A stretch of DNA of 64,000 bases, taken from positions 1-64,000 of the forward strand of contig JAJZWA010000008.1 in assembly GCA_021846965.1 (NCBI GenBank), given 5' to 3'. Numbering within the stretch: position 1 is the first letter of the stretch; the number at the start of each line of letters is the position of its first letter. The notes beneath the pieces were generated by a model, which did not search any database, was not told the origin of the DNA, and worked only from the letters and a program-made list of their open reading frames with translations. The position numbers and the translations under genes are program-made. This stretch comes from Pseudomonadota bacterium. GTDB taxonomy: Bacteria > Pseudomonadota > Gammaproteobacteria > Burkholderiales > Burkholderiaceae_C. Shown in pieces: positions 28,576-38,282 of this stretch.

Positions 28576-28613
28576 CCGGAATCTGGACCATCATTTTGTT
28601 CCGATCTGGCTCC
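28576..28613 (+). promoter_or_regulatory. Candidate TauR operator facing tauY
   Basis: CCGGAATCTGGACCATCATTTTGTTCCGATCTGGCTCC; CTGG half-sites 23 bp apart. Confidence 0.6.
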
Positions 28614-28696
28614 ATGGCTGCGCGATATCGCCCCCTATCATGGTTCGTAAACCCCAGGCCTCCTGGCGTTTCCTTGAATCCTCGGGCACGAATCCC

Positions 28697-30124
28697 ATGA
28701 ATGTCTCCGCCGAAGTCGAAACACCTTCCCCGCTGCACCCTTACGACCCCCGCTACGATCCCCTGGTCCACGCCACGCCGGGTCATGGCCGCGCCTATGC
28801 GCCCACCTACTGGGTGGGGACGGCCGGCACGCCTCCGCAGGACGATGGTCCCGTGCAAGGCGACCTCGACGTGGACGTCGCGGTGGTCGGCTCGGGCTTC
28901 ACGGGACTGTCCACCGCCTTGTTCCTGGCGCGCGAGCACGGAATCCGCGCAACCGTGCTGGAGGCCAACCAGACCGCCTGGGGCTGCACCAGCCGCAACG
29001 GCGGCCAGGGCCAGAACGCCAGCGGCCGGCTGTACCGCTCGCAGTGGATCGCGCGCTGGGGACGCGAGGTCGCCCTGCGCCTGGATCGCGAGATTCGCGA
29101 GGGTTTCGACACCTTCAAGTCGCTGGTGGCCGAATTCCCCGAATGCGAGCCCCAGCCCGGCGGGCACCTGTACATCGCCCACCGCGACAAGAAAATGGAC
29201 TTCCTGCGCAATGAGGCGCAGGTGATGCGCGAGGTCTTCGGCTACGACACCCGCATGCTCAGCCGCGAGCAGGTGCACGAGCGCTACGTGCGCGACGCGG
29301 AGTGCAGCGGCGCACTGCACGAACCCGACGGCATCGGCGTGCATCCGCTCAAGCTGGCCTTCGCCTACCAGCGCAGCGCGCGCGCCATGGGCGTGCGCAT
29401 CCATACCTCCAGCCCGGTCACCCGCTTCGAGGGCTCGAAGGGGCGCTATGTGCTGCACACGCCGGGCGGCATCGTGCGCGCACGCGCCGTGGCCTTCGCC
29501 ACGGGCGGCTATACCAGCAATGCCCTGCACCCACGCCTGCGCAACAAGATCCTGCCCATCCTGTCCAACTCGCTGGTCACGCGCGTGCTGCGGGACGACG
29601 AGATCGAGGCCACGGGGTTTCGCACCCACGAGGTGATCACCGACACCCGCACGCTGCGCTTCTATTACCGCCTGCTGCCCGACCGCCGTGTGCAGATCGG
29701 CAGCCGAAGCTCCATCACCGGAGCCGACGCACCGCATCCCCGGCACCTGCAGCTGTTGATCGACGGCCTGCATCGCAAGTTCCCCGCCCTGCGCGGAATC
29801 GACATCGACTATTCCTGGTGGGGATGGGTCGATGTGAGCCACGACATGATGCCGCGCATCACCCAGCCCGACGCCGCCGAACAGGTGTTCTACGCGCTGG
29901 GCTACGGCGGCAACGGGGTGTCCTTCTCGTCCCACGCCGGGCGCCGCATGGCGCAGCGCGTGGCCGGCAAGGCTGCGCCCGTGCTGGACCTGCCGATCTA
30001 CTCGGGCGAGCTCGAATACCCCAACGCCTTCGACCTCGTGCGCTCGCCCCTGCTCGCGCCCATGCGCCGCCTGGGCCAGCGCATGCTGTATCGCTGGTAC
30101 TTCCTGCGCGACGAACGTCTCTGA
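28697..30124 (+). CDS. tauY: FAD-dependent oxidoreductase, candidate taurine dehydrogenase large subunit
   Basis: VDVAVVGSGFTGLSTALFLAREHGIRATVLEANQTAWGCTSRNGGQ (DAO family); ALGYGGNGVSFSSHAGRRMAQ; context with TauR-like regulator and taurine-type ABC transporter. Confidence 0.72.
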   Translation: MNVSAEVETPSPLHPYDPRYDPLVHATPGHGRAYAPTYWVGTAGTPPQDDGPVQGDLDVDVAVVGSGFTGLSTALFLAREHGIRATVLEANQTAWGCTSRNGGQGQNASGRLYRSQWIARWGREVALRLDREIREGFDTFKSLVAEFPECEPQPGGHLYIAHRDKKMDFLRNEAQVMREVFGYDTRMLSREQVHERYVRDAECSGALHEPDGIGVHPLKLAFAYQRSARAMGVRIHTSSPVTRFEGSKGRYVLHTPGGIVRARAVAFATGGYTSNALHPRLRNKILPILSNSLVTRVLRDDEIEATGFRTHEVITDTRTLRFYYRLLPDRRVQIGSRSSITGADAPHPRHLQLLIDGLHRKFPALRGIDIDYSWWGWVDVSHDMMPRITQPDAAEQVFYALGYGGNGVSFSSHAGRRMAQRVAGKAAPVLDLPIYSGELEYPNAFDLVRSPLLAPMRRLGQRMLYRWYFLRDERL

Positions 30125-30132
30125 GCCTGGCG

Positions 30133-30190
30133 GCCCGCCGCCTCGCGGCGGGCATGCGAAGGCCCCGGCGCCATCATGGCGCCGGGGCCT
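30133..30190. terminator. Tandem GC-rich hairpins between convergent genes
   Basis: GCCCGCCGC-ctc-GCGGCGGGC (30133-30153) followed by AGGCCCCGGCGCCAT-c-ATGGCGCCGGGGCCT (30160-30190). Confidence 0.7.
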
Positions 30191-30231
30191 GTACGCCTGG
30201 GCCCGGGCCATCGGGGCGCCCGGGTGCTGCT

Positions 30232-31575
30232 TCAGGCGCGACGCGCATCCTCGCGGGACACGCCCCGCATGAGCATCACGGAAACCAGGCTGATCAGCGC
30301 CACCAGGACCATGTAGCCGGCCACCAGCCAGGGCTTGCCATGGCCCACGCCGATCAGCGCGGTGGCGATCAGCGGCGTCAGGCCGCTGGCGAAGATGCCG
30401 GAGAACTGGTAGGCGAAGGAGACGCCCGTGTAGCGCACATGGGCATCGAACTGGCTGGCGAACAGCGAGGATTCGGGGCCGTAGACCATCGGATAGCCCA
30501 GGGAGAAGGGCACGATCAGCCCCAGCAGCACGACCCCGTAGTTGTGGGCGCCCCAGGTGTGCATGACCCAGAAGGACAGCACCGAGGCCACGGCGATGAA
30601 CACGGCGCCGATGGCGAAGATGCGCCGCAGGCCGAAGCGATCCGCCGCCCAGCCCGACAGCACGATGAAGGGCAGCATGAGGGCCGAGGAGATGATCACC
30701 GCGTTGAGCGCTTCGCCGCGGCTCAGGCCCAGCGAGTGGGTGATGTAGTAGATGCTGAACACCCCGAAGGTGTTGAAACAGGCACCCTCGACATAGCGCG
30801 CGCCCAGGGTCAGCAGGACCTCGCGCTTGAAGTCGCGGAACATCACCGCCACCGGCACCGGCACGATGCGCTTTTCCCGCTGGGCGCGCTCGAAGTCCGG
30901 GGTCTCCATGATCTTCAGGCGCACGTACAGGCCGATGGCCACGAGCAGGCCGCTCATGAAAAAGGCCACGCGCCAGCCCCAGGAGATGAAGGAGGAGTCC
31001 GGCAGCAGGTTCAGCAGTGCCACCACCGCGGCACTGCTCATCAGGCCCAGGGGCACCCCCAGCTGCGGCCAGCTTCCGTACAGCGCCCGCTTGCCGGGGC
31101 TGGCGTGCTCGATGGTCATGAGCACCGCGCCGCCCCACTCGCCGCCGATGCCGATGCCTTGCAGCACGCGCAACACCAGCAGCATCAGGGGCGCGGCCAC
31201 CCCCACCGCCGCGGTGGTCGGCAGCGCGCCGATCAGGAAGGTCGACCCCCCCATGATCAGCATGGTCAGCACCAGGATGGTCTTGCGCCCGATGCGGTCC
31301 CCGAAATGGCCGAAGATGATGCCGCCGATGGGACGCGAGAGGAAGCCCACCGCGAAGGTGGTGTAGGCCGCGATGGTGCCGATCACCGGCGACAGATTGG
31401 GGAAGAACAGACGATTGAGCACCAGCGGCGTGAGCACGCCGTAGAGGAAGAAGTCATACCACTCGATCGTGGTTCCCAGCGTGCTGGCGAACACGATCAG
31501 GGCCTTGCTGGTGCTCGGCGCGGCGCCCGGAATTGCCCCGGATTCGGGCATGGCCCGTGATGGTGATGCGCTCAT
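30232..31575 (-). CDS. MFS transporter, metabolite:H+ symporter (MHS) family
   Basis: TIEWYDFFLYG, HFGDRIGRKTILVLTM, LQGIGIGGEWGGAVLM typical of the MHS/ShiA family. Confidence 0.88.
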   Translation of the reverse strand: MSASPSRAMPESGAIPGAAPSTSKALIVFASTLGTTIEWYDFFLYGVLTPLVLNRLFFPNLSPVIGTIAAYTTFAVGFLSRPIGGIIFGHFGDRIGRKTILVLTMLIMGGSTFLIGALPTTAAVGVAAPLMLLVLRVLQGIGIGGEWGGAVLMTIEHASPGKRALYGSWPQLGVPLGLMSSAAVVALLNLLPDSSFISWGWRVAFFMSGLLVAIGLYVRLKIMETPDFERAQREKRIVPVPVAVMFRDFKREVLLTLGARYVEGACFNTFGVFSIYYITHSLGLSRGEALNAVIISSALMLPFIVLSGWAADRFGLRRIFAIGAVFIAVASVLSFWVMHTWGAHNYGVVLLGLIVPFSLGYPMVYGPESSLFASQFDAHVRYTGVSFAYQFSGIFASGLTPLIATALIGVGHGKPWLVAGYMVLVALISLVSVMLMRGVSREDARRA

Positions 31576-31870
31576 GGTGTCTCCTCGACGAATGGGCCTA
31601 TCGGCTGCGCTGCGGCGCCCCGGCAGGGAGTCCGCGGCTCGACACGGAACCCACGGGCCAGCGGCCAGCGTGAATTTTTCTTAGAAAATGGGACGTTTTG
31701 TTCCGTAGACATCACTATAGGCGTGGCGGCTTTGGATCACAACGTTCCGCATATCAGGATTTGCCCTAGCAAGGCCTGGCGCGCCACCAACATCCCCAGC
31801 GGCATGCCGATCAAGATCCCGGCCTTTGTCGGGCGCGGGCAGGCGCCCGACGCGCATACACTGCGAGCCC

Positions 31871-33193
31871 ATGTCCGCCCCGCCGGCCCCTGCCGCCTCG
31901 CCCATGACCCCGCCGCCCGCCTCGCCCGCGCCCTCGAGCTGGCCCTTCGAACTGCTGATCGGCTGGCGCTACACCCGCGCGGGCCGGCGCACCCGGCACA
32001 ACGGATTCATCTCCTTCATCTCCTTCATCTCGGTAGCCGGCATCGCGCTGGGCGTGGCCGCGCTGATCGTGGTGATCTCGGTCATGAACGGGTTCCAGGA
32101 GCAGGTGCGCGACCGCATGCTCGGCGTGATCCCCCATGTGCAGGTGCTCAGCGCCGATGGCGGCTCCCTGGGCCCGGACTGGCAGGCGCTGGCCGCACGC
32201 CTGCGCCGGGACCCGCAGGTCACCGGCATCGCCCCGGTGGTGCAGGGCCAGGCGCTGCTGGCGCAGGGCAATTCGCTGTTCGGCGTGCTGGCCTGGGGCA
32301 TCGAGCCCAGGCTGGAGCCGCAGGTGTCGAGCATCGCCTCCCACATGGTGGCGGGCTCGCTGGACGCGCTGCGCCCCGGCGAGTTCGGCGTGGTGCTCGG
32401 CGAGGACCTGGCGCAACGCCTCGGCGTGGGAGTGGGCGACCTGGTGACCATGGTGGTGCCCAGTGGCTCGCTCACCCCGGCGGGCATGATCCCGCGCCTG
32501 CGCAGCCTGCGCGTGGTCGGCGTGTTCCGCATCGGACACTACGAGTACGACTCCAGCCTGGCGCTGCTGGACCTGCGCGACGCCTCGCGCCTGTTCCTCA
32601 CCCAGGGCCCCACCGGGCTGCGCCTGCAGACCCGCTCCATCGACGACGCGCCGGCGGTTGCGCAGCAACTGCAGGCCATGCTGCCCCCCAACCTGGTGGC
32701 GCAGCCCTGGACCCAGCAGAACCGCACCTGGTTCGAGGCGGTGGTGATCGAGAAACGCATGATGTTCATCATCCTCGCGATGATCGTCGCGGTGGCGGCC
32801 TTCAACCTCGTGTCCACGCTGGTGATGACGGTGACCGACAAGCAGTCGGACATCGCCATCCTGCGCACCCAGGGCGCCAGCCCCCGCTCGATCATGGGCA
32901 TCTTCGTGGTCCAGGGGGCCGTCACCGGGGTGTTCGGCGTGCTCTCCGGCGTGGCCCTGGGACTGCTCATCGCCTACAACGTCGACCCCATCGTCTCCTT
33001 CCTGGAATGGCTGTTCCACACCCAGTTCCTGCCCAGCAGCGTCTACCTGATCCACACCATGCCCAGCGATCCACGCCTGGGCGACGTGCTGAGCATCACC
33101 CTGATCGCGCTGGGCCTGAGCCTGCTGGCCACGCTGTACCCGAGCTGGCGCGCCTCGCGCGTGCAGCCCGCGGCGGCGCTGCGCTACGAATGA
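31871..33193 (+). CDS. lolC: Lipoprotein-releasing ABC transporter permease (LolC/E family)
   Basis: LLIGWRYTRAGRRTRHNGFISFISFISVAGIALGVAALIVVISVMNGFQ; C-terminal LATLYPSWRASRVQPAAALRYE. Confidence 0.88.
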   Translation: MSAPPAPAASPMTPPPASPAPSSWPFELLIGWRYTRAGRRTRHNGFISFISFISVAGIALGVAALIVVISVMNGFQEQVRDRMLGVIPHVQVLSADGGSLGPDWQALAARLRRDPQVTGIAPVVQGQALLAQGNSLFGVLAWGIEPRLEPQVSSIASHMVAGSLDALRPGEFGVVLGEDLAQRLGVGVGDLVTMVVPSGSLTPAGMIPRLRSLRVVGVFRIGHYEYDSSLALLDLRDASRLFLTQGPTGLRLQTRSIDDAPAVAQQLQAMLPPNLVAQPWTQQNRTWFEAVVIEKRMMFIILAMIVAVAAFNLVSTLVMTVTDKQSDIAILRTQGASPRSIMGIFVVQGAVTGVFGVLSGVALGLLIAYNVDPIVSFLEWLFHTQFLPSSVYLIHTMPSDPRLGDVLSITLIALGLSLLATLYPSWRASRVQPAAALRYE

Positions 33194-33239
33194 ATCCGGC
33201 GCCTCGAGCGCCCCTGAACGAGCCGAAGGACCGACCACG

Positions 33240-33824
33240 ATGAGCGAGCATGGCGTACACGCCCACGCCCCCCATGAGGAAATGCTGCACCACGCCACCC
33301 AGGCCCACCCCTCGCGCCTGAACCAGTGGGTCGCGGTGTTCACCGCCGTGCTGGCCGCGCTGGGCGCGCTGGTGAGCTACCAGGGCTCGGTGCTCATGGA
33401 AGAGGTGCTGCTGAACAAGAACGAGGCCGTGCTGGAGAAGGCCCATGCGACCGATCAGTGGAACTACTACCAGGCGGTGAGCACCAAGCAGCACCTGATG
33501 GAGCTCTCGCGCGATCTCGCGCCGCCCGAGCGCCGCGCCGCCATCGAGGCGAAGATCGCCAAGTACCTGGCCCAGAAGGAGGAGATCGCGAAAAAGGCCC
33601 GTGAGCTCGACGCGGCCTCGGCCCACGCCAACGAGCACTCCACCCGGCTCAGCCGCCCGCACGCGGCCATCCTGCGCGCCATCATCGCCTTGCAGATCGC
33701 CATCTCCCTGGCCTCGATCACGGCGCTGACCGGCAAGCGCTGGCTGTTCGGCATCGCCGGCTTCAGCGCCCTGGTCGGCGTCGGGCTGTGGATCGCGGCG
33801 CTGGGCTGGAAGGTGCTGGCGTGA
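33240..33824 (+). CDS. DUF4337-like membrane protein
   Basis: One N-terminal and two C-terminal TM segments around a charged helical region. Confidence 0.6.
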   Translation: MSEHGVHAHAPHEEMLHHATQAHPSRLNQWVAVFTAVLAALGALVSYQGSVLMEEVLLNKNEAVLEKAHATDQWNYYQAVSTKQHLMELSRDLAPPERRAAIEAKIAKYLAQKEEIAKKARELDAASAHANEHSTRLSRPHAAILRAIIALQIAISLASITALTGKRWLFGIAGFSALVGVGLWIAALGWKVLA

Positions 33825-34393
33825 CGGGCCCCTGGTGGTACACCTGGGGCGGGCTCAACGAGCGTCTGTTCCTCGACATCAACCACGCCGGATCGGGGTG
33901 GCTGTGGAACCATCTCGCCGCCTGGGGCTCGGTGGCGGGCGACCACCTCTACTACCCCCTGTGGGCCGCGCTGGCGCTGGCCCTGGCCCACAAGCGCCCC
34001 AACCTGCTGGGCCAGCGCGCGGTGCTGTGCTTCCTCGTCGCCTACCTGTTCGACTGGCTGCTCGTGGCCTCGATCAAACCCTGGCTGAACTTCCCGCGCC
34101 CTCCGCTGGCACTGGGCATGGGGGCGGTGCACGTGATCGGCCGCCCCGAGTTGTTCCACAGCTTTCCGTCCGGCCACAGCGCATTCGCCTTCACCGCCAT
34201 GGCCAGCCTGCTGCCCGGCGCGCACTGGGCGCTGCGCGGCCTGCTGGTGGTGTTCGCGGTCTGGGTGGCCTGGTCGCGCATGGCGGTGGGTGCGCATTTC
34301 CCCGCCGACGTGCTGGGCGGCGCGCTGATCGGGCTGTTCTCGGCCTGGCTGGCCAGCCAGGTGCTGGACTGGACCGGCTACGGCCGGCGCTGA
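33821..34393 (+). CDS. PAP2-family phosphatase
   Basis: KPWLNFPRPP...PSGHSAFAF...SRMAVGAHFPADVLGG phosphatase motifs; GTG start overlaps the upstream stop. Confidence 0.85.
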   Translation: MTGPWWYTWGGLNERLFLDINHAGSGWLWNHLAAWGSVAGDHLYYPLWAALALALAHKRPNLLGQRAVLCFLVAYLFDWLLVASIKPWLNFPRPPLALGMGAVHVIGRPELFHSFPSGHSAFAFTAMASLLPGAHWALRGLLVVFAVWVAWSRMAVGAHFPADVLGGALIGLFSAWLASQVLDWTGYGRR

Positions 34394-34427
34394 GCAGCCG
34401 CGCCCGGCGAGCCGGCCGCGCGCCGGT

Positions 34428-36071
34428 TCAATCCATCGGCCATGCGCGGCCGAGCAGTGCCTCGGCCCGGGCAATGGGCACGCCGACGCCGAACACCCCG
34501 CCTCCCGCCCCGCGCAGGCGCGTGTCGACAAAGGCGTCGGCCACGGCCTGGGGAGCATGCGCGGCGAGCAGCGCGGCCTGCACCAGCAGCACCAGTTGCT
34601 GCGCGAGCTGGCGCGCCAGCGAGGCGTCGTGCAGGGCCTGCGCGCACAGCAGGTCGAACTCGCGCAAGGACTGCGGGGGCAGCACACCGGCGCTCCCCAG
34701 CCATTCGCGCAATGCCGCCGCGGCCTCCGGCTCGACCCGCAGGGCGCGCAGCACGTCCAGCGCGACCACGTTGCCGCTGCCCTCCCAGATGGAGTTCACA
34801 GGCGCCTCGCGCAGCAGGCGGGGCAGGACCGATTCCTCCACGTAGCCGTTGCCCCCCAGCACCTCCATGCACTCGGCCAGGGCCTGCACCGTGCGTTTGC
34901 AGACCCAGAACTTGGCGGCCGGGGTGAGGATGCGCTGCAGCGCCCCGGCCAGCGGGTCCGCTTCGGCGCGGTCGAAGGCCGCCGCCAGGCGCATCGCCAG
35001 CGCGGTGGCCGCCTCGCTTTCCAGCATCAGGTCGACCAGCACCGCCTGCATCGCCGGATGCGCCTGCAGCGCCTGGCCGAAGGCGCGACGCCGCCTGGCG
35101 TGGTGCAAGGCAGCCACCAGGCCCGCGCGCAGCAGCGCCGTCGAGCCCAGCACGTTGTCCATGCGCGTGTGGTGGGCCATGCGCAGCAAGGTGGCGATGC
35201 CCCGCCCGGGCTCGCCGACCATCAGGCCCCAGGCATCCTCGAACTCGACCTCCGCGCTGGCGTTGGAGCGGTTGCCCAGCTTGTCCTTGAGCCTGCGCAG
35301 GCGCAGGCCGTTGCGCCGGCCCTCGGGAGTCCAGCGCGGCACGAAAAAGCAGCTCGGGGCCTCCTGCGCCTCGCGCGCCAGCACCAGGTGCGCGTCGGAC
35401 TGGGGCGCCGAGAAGAACCACTTGTGCCCGCGCAGCGCATAGGCGCGGCCGCGCCCGGGGGCTTCCAGCGCGCGCGCCTGGGTGCTCAGCGAGCGCAGGT
35501 CCGATCCTCCCTGCTTCTCGGTCAGGCCCATGCCCACCAGCATGCCGTGCTTGCTGCGCAGCGGCGCGTCGGCCGCGTCGTACTCCGAGCTCAACAGCGT
35601 GTCCCGCAGCGACGACCACAGCTGCGGCTCGGCGCGCAGCAGCGGCACCGAGGCGAAGGTCATGGTCGTCGGGCACAGGGTGCCCGCCTCCACCTGCCCC
35701 TGCAGCACGAAGGCCGCGGCCCGCGCCACGAAGGCCCCGGGGCGCGCCTGCAACCAGGCGGAGCAGTGCAGGCCGCGGTGCCAGATGCCTCGCATCAGCT
35801 CGTGCCAGGCCGGGTGGAATTCCACGCGGTCGACGCGTCGCCCCTGGGCATCGTAGGCCCGCAGCTCGGGGGGATGGGCATTGGCCTGGCGCGCCAGTTC
35901 GGCCTGCCGCGCCTGCCCCAGCTCGGCGCCGATGCCGTGCAGCGCGTCGTCGGCCCAGGCCGCCCCTTCGCGCAGCACCGCCTCGCGCAGCGCCAGGTCG
36001 GCATCGAAGAGGTTGTGCTCGGGCACCGGGTCGACGACGTTGTCGACTTCGTGGGTGGTCCAGTCCTGCAT
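34428..36071 (-). CDS. Acyl-CoA dehydrogenase, AidB-type
   Basis: GLTEKQGGSDLRS, LVGEPGRGIATLLRMAHHTRMDN, EVLGGNGYVEESVLPRLLREAPVNSIWEGSGNVVALD. Confidence 0.87.
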   Translation of the reverse strand: MQDWTTHEVDNVVDPVPEHNLFDADLALREAVLREGAAWADDALHGIGAELGQARQAELARQANAHPPELRAYDAQGRRVDRVEFHPAWHELMRGIWHRGLHCSAWLQARPGAFVARAAAFVLQGQVEAGTLCPTTMTFASVPLLRAEPQLWSSLRDTLLSSEYDAADAPLRSKHGMLVGMGLTEKQGGSDLRSLSTQARALEAPGRGRAYALRGHKWFFSAPQSDAHLVLAREAQEAPSCFFVPRWTPEGRRNGLRLRRLKDKLGNRSNASAEVEFEDAWGLMVGEPGRGIATLLRMAHHTRMDNVLGSTALLRAGLVAALHHARRRRAFGQALQAHPAMQAVLVDLMLESEAATALAMRLAAAFDRAEADPLAGALQRILTPAAKFWVCKRTVQALAECMEVLGGNGYVEESVLPRLLREAPVNSIWEGSGNVVALDVLRALRVEPEAAAALREWLGSAGVLPPQSLREFDLLCAQALHDASLARQLAQQLVLLVQAALLAAHAPQAVADAFVDTRLRGAGGGVFGVGVPIARAEALLGRAWPMD

Positions 36072-36370
36072 CGCGCTGGGGCGGGGCCCCGGCGAAGGCG
36101 ACCCCGCGGATCCGACGGCAATGGCCGTGGTTGCCCTCACGTTATAGCCCTGCCCATGCGGCCGGGCAAGCACGCGGCCAAGTACCATACGCGGGATCGG
36201 GCCCCGGCCCGCCCCCCGCATGGACCCCCATTGCCCCTGTCGCCCCCCTTCGAGCCTGCGTCGCGCATCGTGATTTCGTCGCCCCGCCCCGACTCCTCCC
36301 TTCCCCCGCGGGTAGCGCTCCTGCCGCAGCCCGGCCCCTCGCATGCCGCCGGCGCGCCGGCCTGCTGCCC

Positions 36371-37123
36371 ATGACGGCGCGCAAGCCCTCGCTGTTCGAC
36401 CTGCGTGCCGGCGCCGTCGAGGCCCTGCAGCTCAGCCCGCGCAGCGCCGACATGGATGCGCTGCTCGAGGCGCTGGACCAGCACCTGGGCGCCTCGCCCG
36501 ACTTTTTCCGCGGCGAAGCGCTGGTCATCGACCTGCGCCGCCTGCCGCAGGGCCAGGCCCTGGACGTGGACGCGCTGGCCGACTGGCTGGCCGGGCGCGG
36601 GCTGCGCCCGCTGGGCCTGCTGGCAGGCGCCGAGCCGGCCCCGAACACCCGCCTTCCCCTGCTGCATGGCCAGGAGCGCCGCACGCCCGAGACCGCGCCC
36701 CCGGAGAGCGGCTCCACCCAGGACGCCCCCCCCGCCCAGGCAAGTGCCGGCGCGCAGGCAAGCACCGGGCCGGCCGCGCCCTCGGGCGGCTCGACCCTGC
36801 TGGTCGAGCGCCCGCTGCGCTCGGGCCAGCGCGTGTACTCGGCGGGCGACGTCATCGTGCTCGACGCGGTCAGCCACGGCGCCGAAATCATCGCCGGGGG
36901 CAATATCCACGTCTACGCGGCGCTGCGCGGGCGCGCACTGGCCGGCGCCCATGGCGACGCCAGCGCGCGCATCTTCTGCAGCTGCCTGGAGCCCGAACTG
37001 GTGGCCATCGCCGGCGTGTATCGCACCGCCGAGCAGCCGCTTGCGCCGGACATCGCCGGCAAGAGCGCGCAGGTGCTGCTTGACGGAGAAACACTTCGCT
37101 TCGAGCCGCTGCGCGGACGCTGA
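36371..37123 (+). CDS. minC: Septum site-determining protein MinC
   Basis: C-terminal RPLRSGQRVYSAGDVIVLDAVSHGAEIIAGGNIHVYAALRGRALAGAHGD; upstream of minD-minE. Confidence 0.93.
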   Translation: MTARKPSLFDLRAGAVEALQLSPRSADMDALLEALDQHLGASPDFFRGEALVIDLRRLPQGQALDVDALADWLAGRGLRPLGLLAGAEPAPNTRLPLLHGQERRTPETAPPESGSTQDAPPAQASAGAQASTGPAAPSGGSTLLVERPLRSGQRVYSAGDVIVLDAVSHGAEIIAGGNIHVYAALRGRALAGAHGDASARIFCSCLEPELVAIAGVYRTAEQPLAPDIAGKSAQVLLDGETLRFEPLRGR

Positions 37124-37188
37124 GCCTCGCGCGACCTGCCCCATCCCTTCCTTCCCCAGCAGCCTCCTCCCATTCGCATTTCGTCACC

Positions 37189-38001
37189 ATGGCAAAAATC
37201 ATCGTCGTCACCTCGGGCAAAGGCGGAGTCGGCAAGACCACCACCAGCGCGGCCTTCGCCTCGGGCCTTGCGCTTCGCGGCCACAAGACCGCGGTCATCG
37301 ATTTCGACGTCGGCCTTCGCAACCTGGACCTGATCATGGGTTGCGAACGACGCGTGGTGTACGACTTCATCAACGTGATCCAGGGCGAGGCCAATCTGAA
37401 CCAGGCGCTGATCAAGGACAAGCTCTGCGACCAGCTCTACGTGCTGCCCGCGTCGCAGACGCGGGACAAGGACGCGCTCACCAAGGAAGGCGTGCAGAAG
37501 GTGCTGGAGGACCTGGACGCGATGGGTTTCACCTACATCGTCTGCGACAGCCCCGCGGGCATCGAGAGCGGCGCGCTGCTGGCCATGCATTTCGCCGACG
37601 AGGCGCTGATCGTCACCAACCCCGAGGTGTCGTCGGTGCGTGACTCGGATCGCATCCTGGGCATCCTGGGCTCGAAGACCCGCCGCGCCATCGAGGGAGG
37701 CGAGCCGATCCGGGAACACCTGCTGATCACCCGCTACAACCCCAGGCGCGTGGCCGATGGCGAGATGCTCTCCATCGACGACATCCAGGAGATCCTCCGG
37801 CTCAAGCTCATCGGCGTCGTGCCCGAGAGCGAGGCCGTGCTGCAGGCCTCGAACCAGGGTACGCCGGCCATCCACCTGGAAGGCTCGGACGTGGCCGGCG
37901 CCTACCAGGACGTGATCGCGCGCTTCCTCGGCGAGGAGCGCCCGCTGCGCTTCACCGAGTACCAGAAGCCCGGCCTGTTCAAGCGCCTGTTCGGCCGTTG
38001 A
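37189..38001 (+). CDS. minD: Septum site-determining protein MinD
   Basis: [60 protein letters not shown]. Confidence 0.97.
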   Translation: MAKIIVVTSGKGGVGKTTTSAAFASGLALRGHKTAVIDFDVGLRNLDLIMGCERRVVYDFINVIQGEANLNQALIKDKLCDQLYVLPASQTRDKDALTKEGVQKVLEDLDAMGFTYIVCDSPAGIESGALLAMHFADEALIVTNPEVSSVRDSDRILGILGSKTRRAIEGGEPIREHLLITRYNPRRVADGEMLSIDDIQEILRLKLIGVVPESEAVLQASNQGTPAIHLEGSDVAGAYQDVIARFLGEERPLRFTEYQKPGLFKRLFGR

Positions 38002-38015
38002 GCAGGAGAATGCCG

Positions 38016-38267
38016 ATGTCCATCCTTTCCTTCCTGCTGGGCGAGAAGAAGAAGACCGCGAGCATCGCCAAGGAGCGTCTGCAGATCATCCTCGCGCACG
38101 AGCGCGCCTCCGGCGCCCCCGCGGACTACCTGCCGGCCCTGCAACGCGACCTCATGGAAGTGATCTCGCGCTACGTGCGCATCGATCCGAACGACATCCA
38201 GGTCAAGCTCGAACGCCACGAGTCGCTGGAGGTGCTGGAGGTGAAGATCGAGATCCAGCAGTCCTGA
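38016..38267 (+). CDS. minE: Cell division topological specificity factor MinE
   Basis: [30 protein letters not shown]...LEVLEVKIE; alternative ATG at 38010. Confidence 0.95.
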   Translation: MSILSFLLGEKKKTASIAKERLQIILAHERASGAPADYLPALQRDLMEVISRYVRIDPNDIQVKLERHESLEVLEVKIEIQQS

Positions 38268-38282
38268 GCGCCTCCGTCCCGC

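Noticed and set aside
32006-32032. Three 9-bp repeats TTCATCTCC in lolC
   Set aside because: In-frame and encodes FISFISFIS, resembling the conserved N-terminal motif of LolC/E permeases
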